Assembly: GCF_002309535.1 (NCBI RefSeq)
Contig: NZ_CP023275.1
Span: 1,860,001-1,924,000 of the forward strand
From: Sulfurospirillum diekertiae
GTDB taxonomy: Bacteria; Campylobacterota; Campylobacteria; Campylobacterales; Sulfurospirillaceae
Length of the DNA stretch: 64,000 bases
Direction: 5' to 3'
Under the pieces are notes generated by a model, which ran no database searches, had not been told where the DNA came from, and worked only from the letters and a program-made list of their open reading frames with translations. Of this stretch, positions 8,027 through 17,664 are shown one piece after another. A program made the position numbers and the translations under genes. Positions within the stretch are counted from its first letter, which is position 1; every line of letters starts with the position of its first letter.

Positions 8027-8055
8027 TGTTCAAAATTTGTACTACAGGAGATCAC

Positions 8056-8208
8056 GTGTCATCGAAGTATGAGTCAACTTACAAAGAATCCATTGAAAAT
8101 CCCGAAAAGTTTTGGGCACAAGCGGCGACAAAAGTGCATTGGTATCACTAATGGGACAAAGTCTTAGATGTCGTCGATAACCACTATAGATGGTTTGTTG
8201 GCGGATGT
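8056..8208 (+). pseudogene. prpE: N-terminal 51 codons of prpE, interrupted by an in-frame TAA
   Basis: A GTG start with a good ribosome binding site opens a frame that matches the N-terminus of propionyl/acetyl-CoA synthetases (NPEKFWAQAATKVHWYH, then WDKVLD and RWFVGG). The frame is broken by TAA at 8149-8151, codon 32, where family members usually have a charged residue. After the stop the same frame continues straight into the rest of prpE. Either translation restarts at ATG 8209, the stop is read through, or the base is a sequence error. Confidence 0.8.
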
Positions 8209-9966
8209 ATGAACAGCTGTTACAATGCGCTGGATTTACATATAGACAACGGTAGAGGTGACCAACTTGCTATCGTTTATGACTCACCTGTCACCGATAC
8301 CAAACGCACCTATACCTATAGAGAACTTCGCCAAAGAGTCTCTAAAACGGCGTCCATTCTTGTGAACAAAGGTGTGGTTAAAGGTGATCGTGTCGTTATC
8401 TATATGCCGATGATCCCCGAAGCGGTCATTGCGATGTTAGCCTGTGCGCGCATTGGAGCGATTCACTCGGTTGTGTTTGGTGGATTTGCAGCACATGAGT
8501 TGGCTACGCGAATAGACGATGCGAAACCTCGTGTCATCATCAGCGCGTCGTGCGGTATTGAGATCAGTAAGCTCATCAAATACAAACCGCTTTTAGATGA
8601 AGCCATCAAACAATCCACCCATAAACCTACGACGTGCCTTATTTGGCAACGTCCACAAGAAAGAGCTAATATGCTTCCATGGCGTGACATAGACTGGGAG
8701 ATGGAAGAGGAAAAAGCAGGCTTAGTCGAGTGCGTTCCTGTGGATGCTACCGATCCACTTTACATTCTCTACACCTCAGGAACCACAGGCAAACCTAAAG
8801 GCGTTATACGAAGCAATGGCGGTCACTCGGTTGCGATGAAATGGTCAATGGACAATGTTTACAACGCCAAACCGGGTGATGTTTTCTGGGCAGCCAGTGA
8901 TGTCGGTTGGGTTGTAGGACACTCGTACATTGTCTATGGTCCTTTGATGAACGGATGTACGACTATTGTTTATGAAGGAAAACCTGTACGAACGCCAAAT
9001 CCAGGGGCGTTTTGGAGAGTCTGCGATGAGTACAAAGTCAATATACTTTTTGCTGCTCCTACTGCATTTCGTGCCATTAAAAAAGAGGACAGCAAAGGTG
9101 AATGGGTCAAAAAGTATGACTTAAGCGCACTCAAAAGCATCTTTCTAGCCGGCGAGCGCTGTGACAGCGATACGCTAGAGTGGATCACTAAAATCACCAA
9201 TAAACCAGCGATTGATCACTGGTGGCAAACCGAAACGGGTTGGGCAATCGCCGCTAATCCTATGGGACTTGACCCAATGCCTATTAAAGCAGGATCACCC
9301 ACTAAACCCATGCCGGGATTTAACCTCAAAGTCCTTGATGAACAAGGCAATGAGTGCAAACCCAATCAACTGGGAAATTTGGTACTCAAACTCCCGCTTC
9401 CGCCTTCGTGTTTAATGAGCATTTGGTCAGATGATCAACGCTATAAAAAATCCTACCTCAACTTCTACCCCGGTTACTATCTCACGGGTGATAGCGGCTA
9501 CATCGATGAAGATGGCTATGTGTGGGTTATGGGACGAATGGATGGTGTCATCAATGTTGCAGGACACCGCCTTTCCACAGGAGAGATGGAAGAAGTCATT
9601 TCTAAACATCCCGATGTGGCAGAGTGTGCGGTGATTGGCGTAGATGATGAACTTAAAGGCGAAGTACCGATGGCATTTGTGGTGCTCAAAGACGGCATCG
9701 AGCGTGACAATCGTTCCATCGCAGATGGCGTTATACAACTGGTGCGTGAAGAAATCGGTGCGGTGGCAGGACTGAAGCTGGCTACTGTCATTGAAAAGCT
9801 TCCTAAAACCCGTAGCGGTAAGATTTTACGAGCCACTATGCGCTCAATGGTAGATGGTAAAGAGTGGAGTATGCCCTCCACCATTGAAGACGAAAGTGTT
9901 TTAGCAGGTATTCAACAATCAATCGAAAAACTGGGATACCCCATCCCTAAAAAAGGAAAAAAATGA
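8209..9966 (+). CDS. prpE: Propionyl-CoA synthetase (AMP-forming), N-terminus cut off by a stop codon
   Basis: The open part gives 585 residues. It carries the acyl-adenylate motif [10 protein letters not shown] near residue 190, WWQTETGW near 339 and the C-terminal catalytic lysine region [10 protein letters not shown] near 530. It activates propionate to propionyl-CoA using ATP, the entry step of the methylcitrate cycle; its place ahead of prpB, prpC and prpD favours PrpE over acetyl-CoA synthetase, which is encoded at 26420-28366. Family members have about 50 more N-terminal residues, found upstream but cut off by a TAA at 8149-8151. Its stop overlaps the prpB start (ATGA). Confidence 0.85.
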   Translation: MNSCYNALDLHIDNGRGDQLAIVYDSPVTDTKRTYTYRELRQRVSKTASILVNKGVVKGDRVVIYMPMIPEAVIAMLACARIGAIHSVVFGGFAAHELATRIDDAKPRVIISASCGIEISKLIKYKPLLDEAIKQSTHKPTTCLIWQRPQERANMLPWRDIDWEMEEEKAGLVECVPVDATDPLYILYTSGTTGKPKGVIRSNGGHSVAMKWSMDNVYNAKPGDVFWAASDVGWVVGHSYIVYGPLMNGCTTIVYEGKPVRTPNPGAFWRVCDEYKVNILFAAPTAFRAIKKEDSKGEWVKKYDLSALKSIFLAGERCDSDTLEWITKITNKPAIDHWWQTETGWAIAANPMGLDPMPIKAGSPTKPMPGFNLKVLDEQGNECKPNQLGNLVLKLPLPPSCLMSIWSDDQRYKKSYLNFYPGYYLTGDSGYIDEDGYVWVMGRMDGVINVAGHRLSTGEMEEVISKHPDVAECAVIGVDDELKGEVPMAFVVLKDGIERDNRSIADGVIQLVREEIGAVAGLKLATVIEKLPKTRSGKILRATMRSMVDGKEWSMPSTIEDESVLAGIQQSIEKLGYPIPKKGKK

Positions 9967-10850
9967 GTATGATCAGTGCAGGTTCACTCTTTAGAAAAGC
10001 GGTCAGCGAGAACCATCCACTTCAAATTGTTGGTGTTATTAACGCCTACAGCGCGATGCAAGCAGAGCGTGTTGGGCATAAAGCGCTCTACCTTAGCGGT
10101 GCAGGCGTTGCCAATGCGAGTATTGGGCTTCCCGATCTGGGCATGACCAACTTAGAAGATGTGTGCATTGATGTCAGACGTATCACCTCTGCTTCTTCTT
10201 TGCCTCTCTTAGTCGATGCGGACACCGGTTGGGGTGGCGCTTTTAACATCGCTCGTACCATCAAAGAACTGACCCGTGCAGGTGCGGCGGCATGTCACAT
10301 TGAAGACCAAGTCGCACAAAAACGTTGTGGTCATCGTCCGAACAAAGAACTCGTCAGTAAAGAAGAGATGTGTGACCGCATCAAAGCTGCGATGGACGGT
10401 AAAATAGACGATGAATTTGTCGTCATGGCGCGCACCGACGCACACGCGATGGAAGGTCAAGCCGCAGCACTTGAAAGGGCTCAAGCATACGTTGAAGCAG
10501 GAGCGGATATGATCTTTGCAGAAGCCATTCATACGCTTGCAGAGTATAAACAATTTACCAAAATTATTAAAGTGCCTGTGCTTGCCAACATCACCGAATT
10601 TGGTCAAACACCGTACTTTACATGTAAAGAGTTAGAGTCTGTCGGCATTGCTATGGTGCTCTACCCACTCTCAGGGTTTCGCGCGATGAATCAAGCTGCA
10701 TTGACGGTCTTTAAAGATATTTTGAAAAATGGCAGTCAGAAAAATTCGATTCCTCTTATGCAAACGCGTACTGAGCTTTACGATATGTTGAACTACCATT
10801 CTTTTGAAGAGAAAATTGACGCACTCTTTACATGTAAAGATAAAAAATAA
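9963..10850 (+). CDS. prpB: 2-methylisocitrate lyase
   Basis: The 295-residue product has the isocitrate lyase/PEP mutase family signature KRCGHRPNK near residue 119, the metal-binding DADTGWGG near 84 and MARTDAH near 155. It cleaves 2-methylisocitrate to pyruvate and succinate in the cytosol. It overlaps prpE by 4 bases. Two TTTACATGTAAA copies fall in the reading frame, both read as FTCK (10617, 10827), the second at the extreme C-terminus. A third copy and a hairpin repeat follow the stop codon. Confidence 0.93.
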   Translation: MSMISAGSLFRKAVSENHPLQIVGVINAYSAMQAERVGHKALYLSGAGVANASIGLPDLGMTNLEDVCIDVRRITSASSLPLLVDADTGWGGAFNIARTIKELTRAGAAACHIEDQVAQKRCGHRPNKELVSKEEMCDRIKAAMDGKIDDEFVVMARTDAHAMEGQAAALERAQAYVEAGADMIFAEAIHTLAEYKQFTKIIKVPVLANITEFGQTPYFTCKELESVGIAMVLYPLSGFRAMNQAALTVFKDILKNGSQKNSIPLMQTRTELYDMLNYHSFEEKIDALFTCKDKK

Positions 10851-10869
10851 TCGCTTACATGTAAAACTT

Positions 10870-10922
10870 TCTGCCAATACCGTTGGCAAGCTTTAGCGCC
10901 CTAGTGGCTAACGTAGGTAAAA
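10870..10922 (+). repeat. Dispersed three-hairpin repeat, copy B
   Basis: The first stem is TGCCAA/TTGGCA with a short loop, then AAGCTTTAG, a second stem GCC/GGC and CTAACGTAGG. It sits between prpB and prpC, in the same strand as the genes. A palindrome copy (10855) lies 5 bases before it, as also happens at 15723. Confidence 0.75.
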
Positions 10923-10939
10923 ATGAAAAAGGATAAAGA

Positions 10940-12067
10940 ATGCAAGCAAAAGAGACAAAAAAAACGGGTGGTCTTGCGGGAATTGTGGCAGGACGTTCAG
11001 CCATTTGCACCGTTGGAACGGGTCATGGGCTCAATTATCGAGGCTATGATATTTACGATCTGGCTCAAAATGCAACCTTTGAAGAGGTATCGTACCTTCT
11101 AACTAAGGGTATTTTGCCCACACAAAGCCAGCTTGATGCTTATAAAAAAGAGCTTATCAAAGCACGTGCCTTACCTGAGGCACTTAAGGTCGTACTTAAA
11201 AATTTACCTAAAAATGCTCATCCGATGGATATTATGCGTACAGGCTGTTCAGCACTCGGGTGCTTAGAACCTGAAGCCGATAATTTTAGCGATCAAGATG
11301 CGAAGATTACCCGTTTGATGGGCATTTTCCCTTCCATTTTACTTTACTGGCATCATTACCATATCAATGGCAAAGAAATCGACACGAATAGCACGCAAGA
11401 TACGATTGGTGGTTATTTTTTAGAAAAATTGCACAACAAACAACCTAGCGAACTCTGGATTAAAGCGATGCATGTCTCGTTAATTCTCTATGCGGAGCAC
11501 GAGTTTAACGCTTCCACGTTTGCAGCGCGCATTGGAGCCTCTACGCTCTCCGACATCTACTCTGCAATTACCGCGGCGATTGGTGTGCTTCGAGGCCCTT
11601 TACACGGTGGAGCAAACGAAGCAGCGATGGAACTTATCTCAGAGTACACTTCAGCATCGCAAGCGACTACGGGTATTCACGCAAAACTGGAAGCAAAAGC
11701 TAAAATCATGGGCTTTGGACACCGTGTGTATGTCAGCAACGACCCACGTAATATTGTCATCAAAGAGTGGTCACGCAAACTAGCGGATGATGTGGGAAAT
11801 GCTACCATCTTCCCAATTTCCGAGGCGATTGAAAAAGTGATGTGGGATGAGAAAAAACTCTTTCCCAATCTTGATTTTTACAGCGCATCAACCTACCATT
11901 TTATGGGCATCCCCACAGCGTATTTCACGCCTATTTTTGTGATGAGTCGAACCGCAGGTTGGGCAGCACATGTGGTCGAACAACGTGGAGACAACAAACT
12001 GATTCGTCCAAGCTCCGAGTACATAGGACCAGAGAATCGAGCCTACGTTGACATTAAAAACCGATAA
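10940..12067 (+). CDS. prpC: 2-methylcitrate synthase
   Basis: The 375-residue product belongs to the citrate synthase family. Catalytic features are LHGGANE near residue 221, GFGHRVY near 258 and the late RPSSEYIGP arginine region near 354. It joins propionyl-CoA and oxaloacetate. It has the short N-terminus (GLAGIVAGRSAICTVG) typical of PrpC rather than the long type of GltA. The ribosome binding site is AAGGA at 10930. The gene lies between prpB and prpD in one operon. Confidence 0.93.
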   Translation: MQAKETKKTGGLAGIVAGRSAICTVGTGHGLNYRGYDIYDLAQNATFEEVSYLLTKGILPTQSQLDAYKKELIKARALPEALKVVLKNLPKNAHPMDIMRTGCSALGCLEPEADNFSDQDAKITRLMGIFPSILLYWHHYHINGKEIDTNSTQDTIGGYFLEKLHNKQPSELWIKAMHVSLILYAEHEFNASTFAARIGASTLSDIYSAITAAIGVLRGPLHGGANEAAMELISEYTSASQATTGIHAKLEAKAKIMGFGHRVYVSNDPRNIVIKEWSRKLADDVGNATIFPISEAIEKVMWDEKKLFPNLDFYSASTYHFMGIPTAYFTPIFVMSRTAGWAAHVVEQRGDNKLIRPSSEYIGPENRAYVDIKNR

Positions 12068-12080
12068 GTAAAGGAACATT

Positions 12081-13535
12081 ATGAGTATAGATATGGGTAT
12101 TTTAGATACCAAGCGACCCGAATTTGACCCACTTTTAACCGACATTGCACGTTACGCTTTTGAATTTAAGATCCAAAGTGAAGATGCGTATGAGACAGCA
12201 CGTTACTGTTTAATGGATACCCTAGGATGCGGGCTTTTAGCACTTAAATTTCCGCAATGTACCAAACTTTTAGGGCCTGTCGTTCCAGGCGCTTCCATGC
12301 CCTATTTGGGGGCAAAAGTGCCGGGTACTTCCTACCAGCTCGACCCAGAGCGCGCCGCGTTCAATGTCGGTGCAATGGTGCGATGGCTTGATTTTAACGA
12401 CACTTGGTTAGCCGCAGAATGGGGACATCCAAGCGATAACTTAGGCGCTATTTGGGCGGTGGGTGATTACATCAGCCGTCGCAATATCAGCGAGGGCAAA
12501 GCACCTCTAAAAGTCAAAGACATTTTGACCGCAATGATCAAAGCGCATGAAATTCAAGGTATTTTAGCGCTTGAAAACTGCTTCAATAAAGAAGGCATGG
12601 ATCACGTACTTTTAGTCCGTGTGGCTTCCACAGCGGTTGCGGCGGCAATGCTCGGAGGCACATTGGAAGAGATCAGAAATGCGGTTTCGCATGCATGGAT
12701 TGACGGTGGAGCACTTCGTTGTTACCGTCATGCGCCCAATACGGGTTCACGCAAATCATGGGCGGCAGGCGATGCTAGTAGTCGCGGTGTGAATCTAGCG
12801 CTTAAAGCACTGGCAGGGGAAATGGGTTATCCATCCGCTCTCAGTGCTAAATTTTGGGGTTATGAAGATGTCAAAATGGGAGGTAAGAAACTGACCATTC
12901 CACAACCGTTTGGCAGTTATGTAATGGAGCAAGTGTTGTTTAAAATCAGCTTCCCTGCCGAATTTCACGCACAAACAGCGGTTGAGTGTGCGGTAAAATT
13001 GCACAATGAAGTGAAAGACAAGCTGGATAAAATTGAAAGCATTGTCATTACGACTCAAGAGTCAGGGCATCGCATTATCAACAAAGTAGGACCTCTTGCT
13101 AACCCTGCCGATCGTGACCACTGCATTCAATACATGGTTGCCATTCCCTTGATCCACGGAACGTTAGTAGCAGAACATTATGAAGATACGTTTGCGAATG
13201 ATCCTCGTGTTGATCAGCTTCGCAATAAAATGGAAGTGGTCGTCGATCCTCGCTACACCAAAGAGTACCTTGAGGCCGATAAACGCTCCATCGCCAATGC
13301 AGTGCAAATTTTCTACAAAGATGGCACACAAAGTGAAAAAGTCGAAGTTGAGTACCCTATTGGGCATAAACGAAGACGCGTCGAGGGCATTCCGCTTCTC
13401 ATTTCAAAATTCAAGCACAATCTATCAGGAAGACTTAGTCCAAAACAGTGCGCGACGATAGAGCGTGCGTGTGCGGATCAAGCCAACCTAGAAGCCATGA
13501 ATTTCAATGAATTGAGTGACCTCTTTGCGCTTTAA
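12081..13535 (+). CDS. prpD: 2-methylcitrate dehydratase
   Basis: The 484-residue product is a full-length member of the MmgE/PrpD family, with the family segment [11 protein letters not shown] near residue 52, [25 protein letters not shown] near 110 and [28 protein letters not shown] near 205 (quoted in part). It dehydrates 2-methylcitrate to 2-methylaconitate. No acnD or prpF is in the operon, so the PrpD route with a general aconitase is the likely one. A terminator follows directly. Confidence 0.93.
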   Translation: MSIDMGILDTKRPEFDPLLTDIARYAFEFKIQSEDAYETARYCLMDTLGCGLLALKFPQCTKLLGPVVPGASMPYLGAKVPGTSYQLDPERAAFNVGAMVRWLDFNDTWLAAEWGHPSDNLGAIWAVGDYISRRNISEGKAPLKVKDILTAMIKAHEIQGILALENCFNKEGMDHVLLVRVASTAVAAAMLGGTLEEIRNAVSHAWIDGGALRCYRHAPNTGSRKSWAAGDASSRGVNLALKALAGEMGYPSALSAKFWGYEDVKMGGKKLTIPQPFGSYVMEQVLFKISFPAEFHAQTAVECAVKLHNEVKDKLDKIESIVITTQESGHRIINKVGPLANPADRDHCIQYMVAIPLIHGTLVAEHYEDTFANDPRVDQLRNKMEVVVDPRYTKEYLEADKRSIANAVQIFYKDGTQSEKVEVEYPIGHKRRRVEGIPLLISKFKHNLSGRLSPKQCATIERACADQANLEAMNFNELSDLFAL

Positions 13536-13541
13536 GCGCTA

Positions 13542-13563
13542 AAAGCCCTTTATTAAGGGCTTT
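13542..13563 (+). terminator. Rho-independent terminator after prpD
   Basis: AAAGCCCTT and AAGGGCTTT form a perfect 9-base stem with a TATT loop, followed by ATTCTTTATCTTTTT. It starts 6 bases after the prpD stop codon. Confidence 0.85.
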
Positions 13564-13634
13564 ATTCTTTATCTTTTTCGTTAACATTTCTAATGTACAA
13601 TAGCATATCTCGTTTTTACATGTAAGGACTTTTT

Positions 13635-14117
13635 ATGCGTACACTTATAACGACCATCCTTCTGTTTGCTACATTTTTGCTCAGTGGCTGTGCCCCCAAA
13701 GAGGTCAATTTAGCCACCATTAATCCTGTCTTTAAACCCATGCCAGATCAAATTATTGCCGTGTATAATCCAGACCAAGATACGATTATATTCCACGAAT
13801 TTTCACTTAAAAATGCTATTTTAGTTGAACAAACATGGGGAAAAGTCTTGCCCTTTCGCGTTGAATTTATGGATTTGTGGGTAACAGGACTCGGACATGA
13901 TCTTCGCCGCCTTACCAATGGTAATGCCGAAACGATCAAAGATGCCCTCATGTACAATGCAGGTTTGCAAGGAATGCAAACGTTACATGTAAACGAAAAA
14001 GATTATATTATCAATTATGAATTCGCACGCGATATGGTCACCGCCATTGATCGCTATGAAGAAAAGGTCAAACGCTATGAAAGAGACCGTGAGTTTCCCT
14101 TTCTTTTAAGGCGCTAG
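13635..14117 (+). CDS. Lipoprotein of unknown function
   Basis: The 160-residue product has a signal sequence with lipobox LSGC (Cys19). The remainder has mixed sheet and helix character and a basic C-terminus (RDREFPFLLRR). I recognise no family. The ribosome binding site AAGGA is formed by the end of a TTACATGTAA copy at 13615, and another copy is within the gene (13983, read as LHVN). It stands alone after the prp terminator. Confidence 0.7.
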   Translation: MRTLITTILLFATFLLSGCAPKEVNLATINPVFKPMPDQIIAVYNPDQDTIIFHEFSLKNAILVEQTWGKVLPFRVEFMDLWVTGLGHDLRRLTNGNAETIKDALMYNAGLQGMQTLHVNEKDYIINYEFARDMVTAIDRYEEKVKRYERDREFPFLLRR

Positions 14118-14193
14118 AGACTGTTTAGCTTTTTTTGAGGCGAGCTTTGGCATACTTATTTTAAAAGAGCTCTGCAAGAACTCTTTATATCAC

Positions 14194-14264
14194 GGCTTTT
14201 AGGCAAAGCCTAAAAGCCTACGCTAAGCCGCTGTGGCGCTAAAGCTAGCCTCTTGCGAGGCAGA
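14194..14264 (-). repeat. Dispersed three-hairpin repeat, copy C
   Basis: On the plus strand, GGCTTTTAGGC and GCCTAAAAGCC form a perfect 11-base stem (14194-14204, 14208-14218) with an AAA loop. A GCC/GGC stem follows, then GCCTC/GAGGC ending in CAGA. The region 14118-14292 between the lipoprotein and phnA has no other feature I can see. Confidence 0.75.
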
Positions 14265-14292
14265 AAAATTCTAATAATGAAGCGAGAATATT

Positions 14293-14631
14293 ATGCAACT
14301 ACCTGCCTGCCCTAAATGTAACTGTGAATATACCTACGAAGATGGCGAGATGATCATCTGCCCTGAGTGTGCCCATGAGTGGTCTAAAAATGGCGCTTCA
14401 AGTGAAGAGAGTGTCAATGTCATTAAAGATGCACATGGTACTATTTTAGCGGATGGTGACACCGTTGTGGTCATTAAAGACTTGAAACTCAAAGGCTCAT
14501 CTGCCGTCATCAAAGGTGGCACCAAAGTGAAAAATATCCGTTTAAATTTCGAGAGCGACCACAATCTTGACTGTAAAGTCGATGGTATTGGCGCAATGGG
14601 ACTTAAATCGGAATTTGTCAAAAAAGCTTAA
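14293..14631 (+). CDS. phnA: PhnA/YjdM-family zinc-ribbon protein
   Basis: The 112-residue product starts with a zinc ribbon (CPKC near residues 6-9, CPEC near 23-26) and continues with the family block [20 protein letters not shown] and [12 protein letters not shown]. It matches the short PhnA/YjdM family, whose members were once linked to phosphonate use but whose biochemical role is unsettled. Length is standard. It is a single gene; the next gene is convergent. Confidence 0.92.
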   Translation: MQLPACPKCNCEYTYEDGEMIICPECAHEWSKNGASSEESVNVIKDAHGTILADGDTVVVIKDLKLKGSSAVIKGGTKVKNIRLNFESDHNLDCKVDGIGAMGLKSEFVKKA

Positions 14632-14725
14632 CAAATATCTATTCAGGATGGATTTTAAAGGATTTCAAGGAGGATTCGCGAAGGTTTAGCTATTCTAAAT
14701 CGAGCGAGTCTAACGATGAAAGCGT

Positions 14726-15049
14726 TTAAAAGACATTCTGAATAAGAACCATATACGTCAGTGTTGCGATAAAAATGCTTAACAGTGCGTTTTTAAACTT
14801 TACATGTAAAGCGATCGCAACACACACACCAATGATTTCTGCCAAACCATATGGGTAACTTTCCCACTTCACATCTTTAAGCGCGTAAAACACTAAAATC
14901 ACCATAATCATGAGCGGCATATTGAGTTCGATATACTTAATGAGTGGCGAAGGCTCACGTGTACGGAAAAGTAAGAAAGGAATGATGCGGGTTGCATACG
15001 TCGCAAGGGCTGCTATGATGATGCTTCCGATGATGTAACTACTTTCCAT
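14726..15049 (-). CDS. azlD: AzlD-family branched-chain amino acid exporter subunit
   Basis: The 107-residue protein has three to four membrane segments and the family start YIIGSIIIAALATYATRIIPF. With AzlC it forms an exporter of branched-chain amino acids in the inner membrane. The ATG at 15047-15049 overlaps the end of azlC by 11 bases, and a longer in-frame start upstream is unlikely. A TTTACATGTAAA copy (14799) is read as LHVK. Confidence 0.88.
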   Translation of the reverse strand: MESSYIIGSIIIAALATYATRIIPFLLFRTREPSPLIKYIELNMPLMIMVILVFYALKDVKWESYPYGLAEIIGVCVAIALHVKFKNALLSIFIATLTYMVLIQNVF

Positions 15050-15713
15050 TTTCCATACTCCTCTTAAAAACAATCAATACAAACGCAGCGGCACAAAGCG
15101 ATAAAATAAGCATCTTTTGCGGCGGAAATAAAATCATGCCAAACAACCCAATAATAAGGGCGACAAAGAAAGGCTTATGCAATCTATTTTTTTTGTATAG
15201 CTCAATGGAAAGTACCACAAACAGTGCTGTCAATGAAAACTCAATGCCTTTGTAATTAAACGGCACAATATTACCAAGCACAGCACCTACAACACTACCA
15301 ATGATCCAATAGCATTGGTTTAAAAAAGTAATCCAAAGATACGCACGTTCGCGATTTTCTTCAGGAACTTCACTGGTTTTCAACAGTGCAAACGTCTCAT
15401 CCGTGAGTCCAAAAATGAGGTAATGTTTTTTCCATGAAAACGCTTTAAAAGTTGAAATCATCGAAAGCCCATAAAAGGTATGGCGAAGGTTCAGCAAAAA
15501 GGTCGCAATACCAATTTCTAAAATGGTCGCTTGTGAAGCAAAAAGTGTGAGGGCTAAAAACTGACCCGAACCTGCAAAGATAAAAACGCTCATAAAAAAA
15601 GCATAATACCACGGAATCAAAAGTTTAGACAGTAAGAGTCCAAATGCCATTCCAAGAGGAATGTAGCCCATCATAACAGGAATGGTGAGTTTAAAAATTG
15701 CTAAAAAATTCAT
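15039..15713 (-). CDS. azlC: AzlC-family branched-chain amino acid exporter subunit
   Basis: The 224-residue membrane protein has the AzlC pattern: GYIPLGMAFGLL near residue 16, FAGSGQFLAL near 46, LLNLRHTFYGLS near 74 and LTDETFAL near 101. It has about six membrane segments. It is the large subunit of the exporter, translated together with azlD through an 11-base overlap. Confidence 0.92.
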   Translation of the reverse strand: MNFLAIFKLTIPVMMGYIPLGMAFGLLLSKLLIPWYYAFFMSVFIFAGSGQFLALTLFASQATILEIGIATFLLNLRHTFYGLSMISTFKAFSWKKHYLIFGLTDETFALLKTSEVPEENRERAYLWITFLNQCYWIIGSVVGAVLGNIVPFNYKGIEFSLTALFVVLSIELYKKNRLHKPFFVALIIGLFGMILFPPQKMLILSLCAAAFVLIVFKRSMENGK

Positions 15714-15738
15714 TCATTTTCTTTTACATGTAAAGTAT

Positions 15739-15758
15739 TCTGCCTCAAAAGAGGCAGA
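15739..15758. repeat. Single hairpin related to the dispersed repeat
   Basis: TCTGCCTC and GAGGCAGA form a perfect 8-base stem with an AAAA loop, identical in arms to the first hairpin of copy D apart from the loop. The rest of the repeat is missing. It follows a TTTACATGTAAA copy by 4 bases, and ends 12 bases beyond the stop codon of the small membrane protein gene. Confidence 0.65.
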
Positions 15759-15770
15759 GCCATCAATAGA

Positions 15771-15941
15771 CTATTTTTTGATGTAGCGATCCAAATATTT
15801 TTGTGTTGCGTTGCTATCACTGGCTTTTTGATGCAACTCTTTTTTAGAAGCTGTATCATTGGGTTTAACATCACTAAAATAGATCTGATCGATCGCAACA
15901 ACCAGTGCGACCAAGATCAGAATGGGGAGCAAGAAAAGCAT
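15771..15941 (-). CDS. Small membrane protein downstream of flgG
   Basis: This 56-residue frame begins with ATG at 15939-15941, 12 bases after the flgG stop codon, and has GAGG as a ribosome binding site. Residues 2-18 form one hydrophobic segment (LFLLPILILVALVVAI), followed by a polar tail rich in Lys, Asp and Ser. It is probably a single-pass inner membrane protein cotranscribed with flgF and flgG. I know no family for it. The position and the ribosome binding site make it likely to be real. Confidence 0.65.
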   Translation of the reverse strand: MLFLLPILILVALVVAIDQIYFSDVKPNDTASKKELHQKASDSNATQKYLDRYIKK

Positions 15942-15953
15942 AATGACCTCAAA

Positions 15954-16742
15954 TCACGTTTTGAGAGCATTAACGGTTTGCAGCATTTGATCACTCGTCG
16001 TAATCGCTTTGGAATTCGCTTCATACGCACGTTGACCCGTAATAAGATCGGTCATCTCTTCTACTAACTGAACGTTACTCATCTCAACAAAATTTTGTCT
16101 GGTTTGACCAAGACCATTTAAGCCAGGATTGCTCACAATAGGATCGCCTGAAGCATTGGTGTTGATGTAATTGTTATCCCCTAAAGCATGAAGACCCGCG
16201 GGATTAATGAAGTTAGCAAGCTCAATTTGACCAATTTGTTGCGTTGCGGTTTGTCCTGCTTGAAGCACAGAAACCATACCGTCAACGCCAATAGTAATCT
16301 GCGTTGCATCGGCAGGAATAACCAGTTGTGGAATCATTTGATACCCATCGCTGTTGATGACATTGCCATCGGCATCGAGTTTAAACGAACCATTACGGGT
16401 ATAGCCTGTTGTTCCATCGGGGAGCAAAATTTGGAAAAAGCCATTTCCCGTAATTGCCATATCTAATGAATTGCCGGTCTCTTTAAAGTTACCTTGCGTA
16501 AACATCTTTGCAATCGCCGTAGGACGCACACCCAGTCCCACTTCAATACCCGTTGGAGAAACCGTTGTGCCACTGGTTGAAGTTCCAGCATACGTCATGG
16601 TTTGGTACATCAAATCCGCAAACTCGGCACGTTGCTTTTTATAACCAATCGTATTAACGTTTGAAATATTGTTTGAAGTAGTATCGATCTGTGTTTGTTG
16701 AGCGATCATACCCGTAGCGGCTGTATAAAGTGATCTGATCAT
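15954..16742 (-). CDS. flgG: Flagellar distal rod protein FlgG
   Basis: The 262-residue product starts MIRSLYTAATGM and contains the rod/hook family signature TTSNNISNVNTIGYK. It ends with the FlgG block FVEMSNVQLVEEMTDLI and ITGQRAYEANSKAI. It polymerises into the distal part of the flagellar rod. It follows flgF with a 19-base gap, and the pair is arranged as in other Campylobacterota. Confidence 0.95.
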   Translation of the reverse strand: MIRSLYTAATGMIAQQTQIDTTSNNISNVNTIGYKKQRAEFADLMYQTMTYAGTSTSGTTVSPTGIEVGLGVRPTAIAKMFTQGNFKETGNSLDMAITGNGFFQILLPDGTTGYTRNGSFKLDADGNVINSDGYQMIPQLVIPADATQITIGVDGMVSVLQAGQTATQQIGQIELANFINPAGLHALGDNNYINTNASGDPIVSNPGLNGLGQTRQNFVEMSNVQLVEEMTDLITGQRAYEANSKAITTSDQMLQTVNALKT

Positions 16743-16761
16743 GCGTTATTCCTTACCTAAT

Positions 16762-17565
16762 TTATGCTTTTGTTGATGCAAGTTTAGAAATTGCTTCGGT
16801 GTTGAGATCGTTCATATGTGATTTCATCACTTTTTGATACATATCGACAAGCCTATTGGTTTCAATCAAACCTACCATCTCACTGACAGGATTAATATTA
16901 CTGGTTTCCAAAAAGCCTTGTGTTACTAAATTACCCTCTCCAAGTTGTGTTAATTCATCAGTGCTTTTAAATTTGTAGAGGTTATTACCCTCTTTGAGCA
17001 ATGATTTAACATCATCACTTTGAACAATGTACAAACTTCCCAACTGATCTTCACGATTATAAACGCCACCACTCTGATCAACACGAAGTTCACCGTCTTC
17101 TGGAATGGTAATGTACTGTTTGTTTTGGAAATACGTCGAAGGCAAAACAGGATAACCCTCTTTGGTGGTTAAGACACCATCATTATTGATAGAAAAAGAG
17201 CCATTTTGCGTTAAGCGAATGCCATTGGGAGTTTCAACCATAAAAAAAGCATCTTCCCGTTTAAGTGCAAAATCCAAAGGATTGCCTGTATTTTTAACAC
17301 CACCTTGATCGTATTTCGTATACTGCTCAACGATCTGTGGAACTCTGACAACAGAAGCATTCATAAATTTACTTGCTTCTTTCGTATTGTCCTTAAGTGG
17401 CATCTCATCTTTATATTCTTGAAAAATTCTTTTAAAATCACCTACAACCACATCATCACGTTTATACGCTGTGGTATTTAAGTTGGCAAGGTTATTAGAG
17501 ATGACATCCAGCCTATTAAACTGAGTAACCATTGCTCCGGTAACGCCATAGTAGCTATTTTGCAT
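16762..17565 (-). CDS. flgF: Flagellar rod protein FlgF (FlgG2-like)
   Basis: The 267-residue product has the flagellar rod N-terminus (VISNNLANLNTTAYKRDD) and a C-terminus ending in VGLIETNRLVDMYQKVMK. It is more divergent than the neighbouring FlgG and matches the protein called FlgF or FlgG2 in Campylobacter and Helicobacter. The start ATG at 17563-17565 has GGGA upstream; a GTG four codons earlier is possible. It is divergent from rpoD. Confidence 0.9.
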   Translation of the reverse strand: MQNSYYGVTGAMVTQFNRLDVISNNLANLNTTAYKRDDVVVGDFKRIFQEYKDEMPLKDNTKEASKFMNASVVRVPQIVEQYTKYDQGGVKNTGNPLDFALKREDAFFMVETPNGIRLTQNGSFSINNDGVLTTKEGYPVLPSTYFQNKQYITIPEDGELRVDQSGGVYNREDQLGSLYIVQSDDVKSLLKEGNNLYKFKSTDELTQLGEGNLVTQGFLETSNINPVSEMVGLIETNRLVDMYQKVMKSHMNDLNTEAISKLASTKA

Positions 17566-17664
17566 CGTTTTTCCCACTAGTATTTAGAATCATGCACTAC
17601 TTAAGCAACTCCCGTTCCATTTTGAAAAAATTACCCTTTTAATACTATTTAAAAAAAAACTCGG

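Noticed and set aside
8151-8153. ATG just after the prpE stop as a restart codon
   Set aside because: It is in a different reading frame from prpE; the first in-frame ATG is at 8209.
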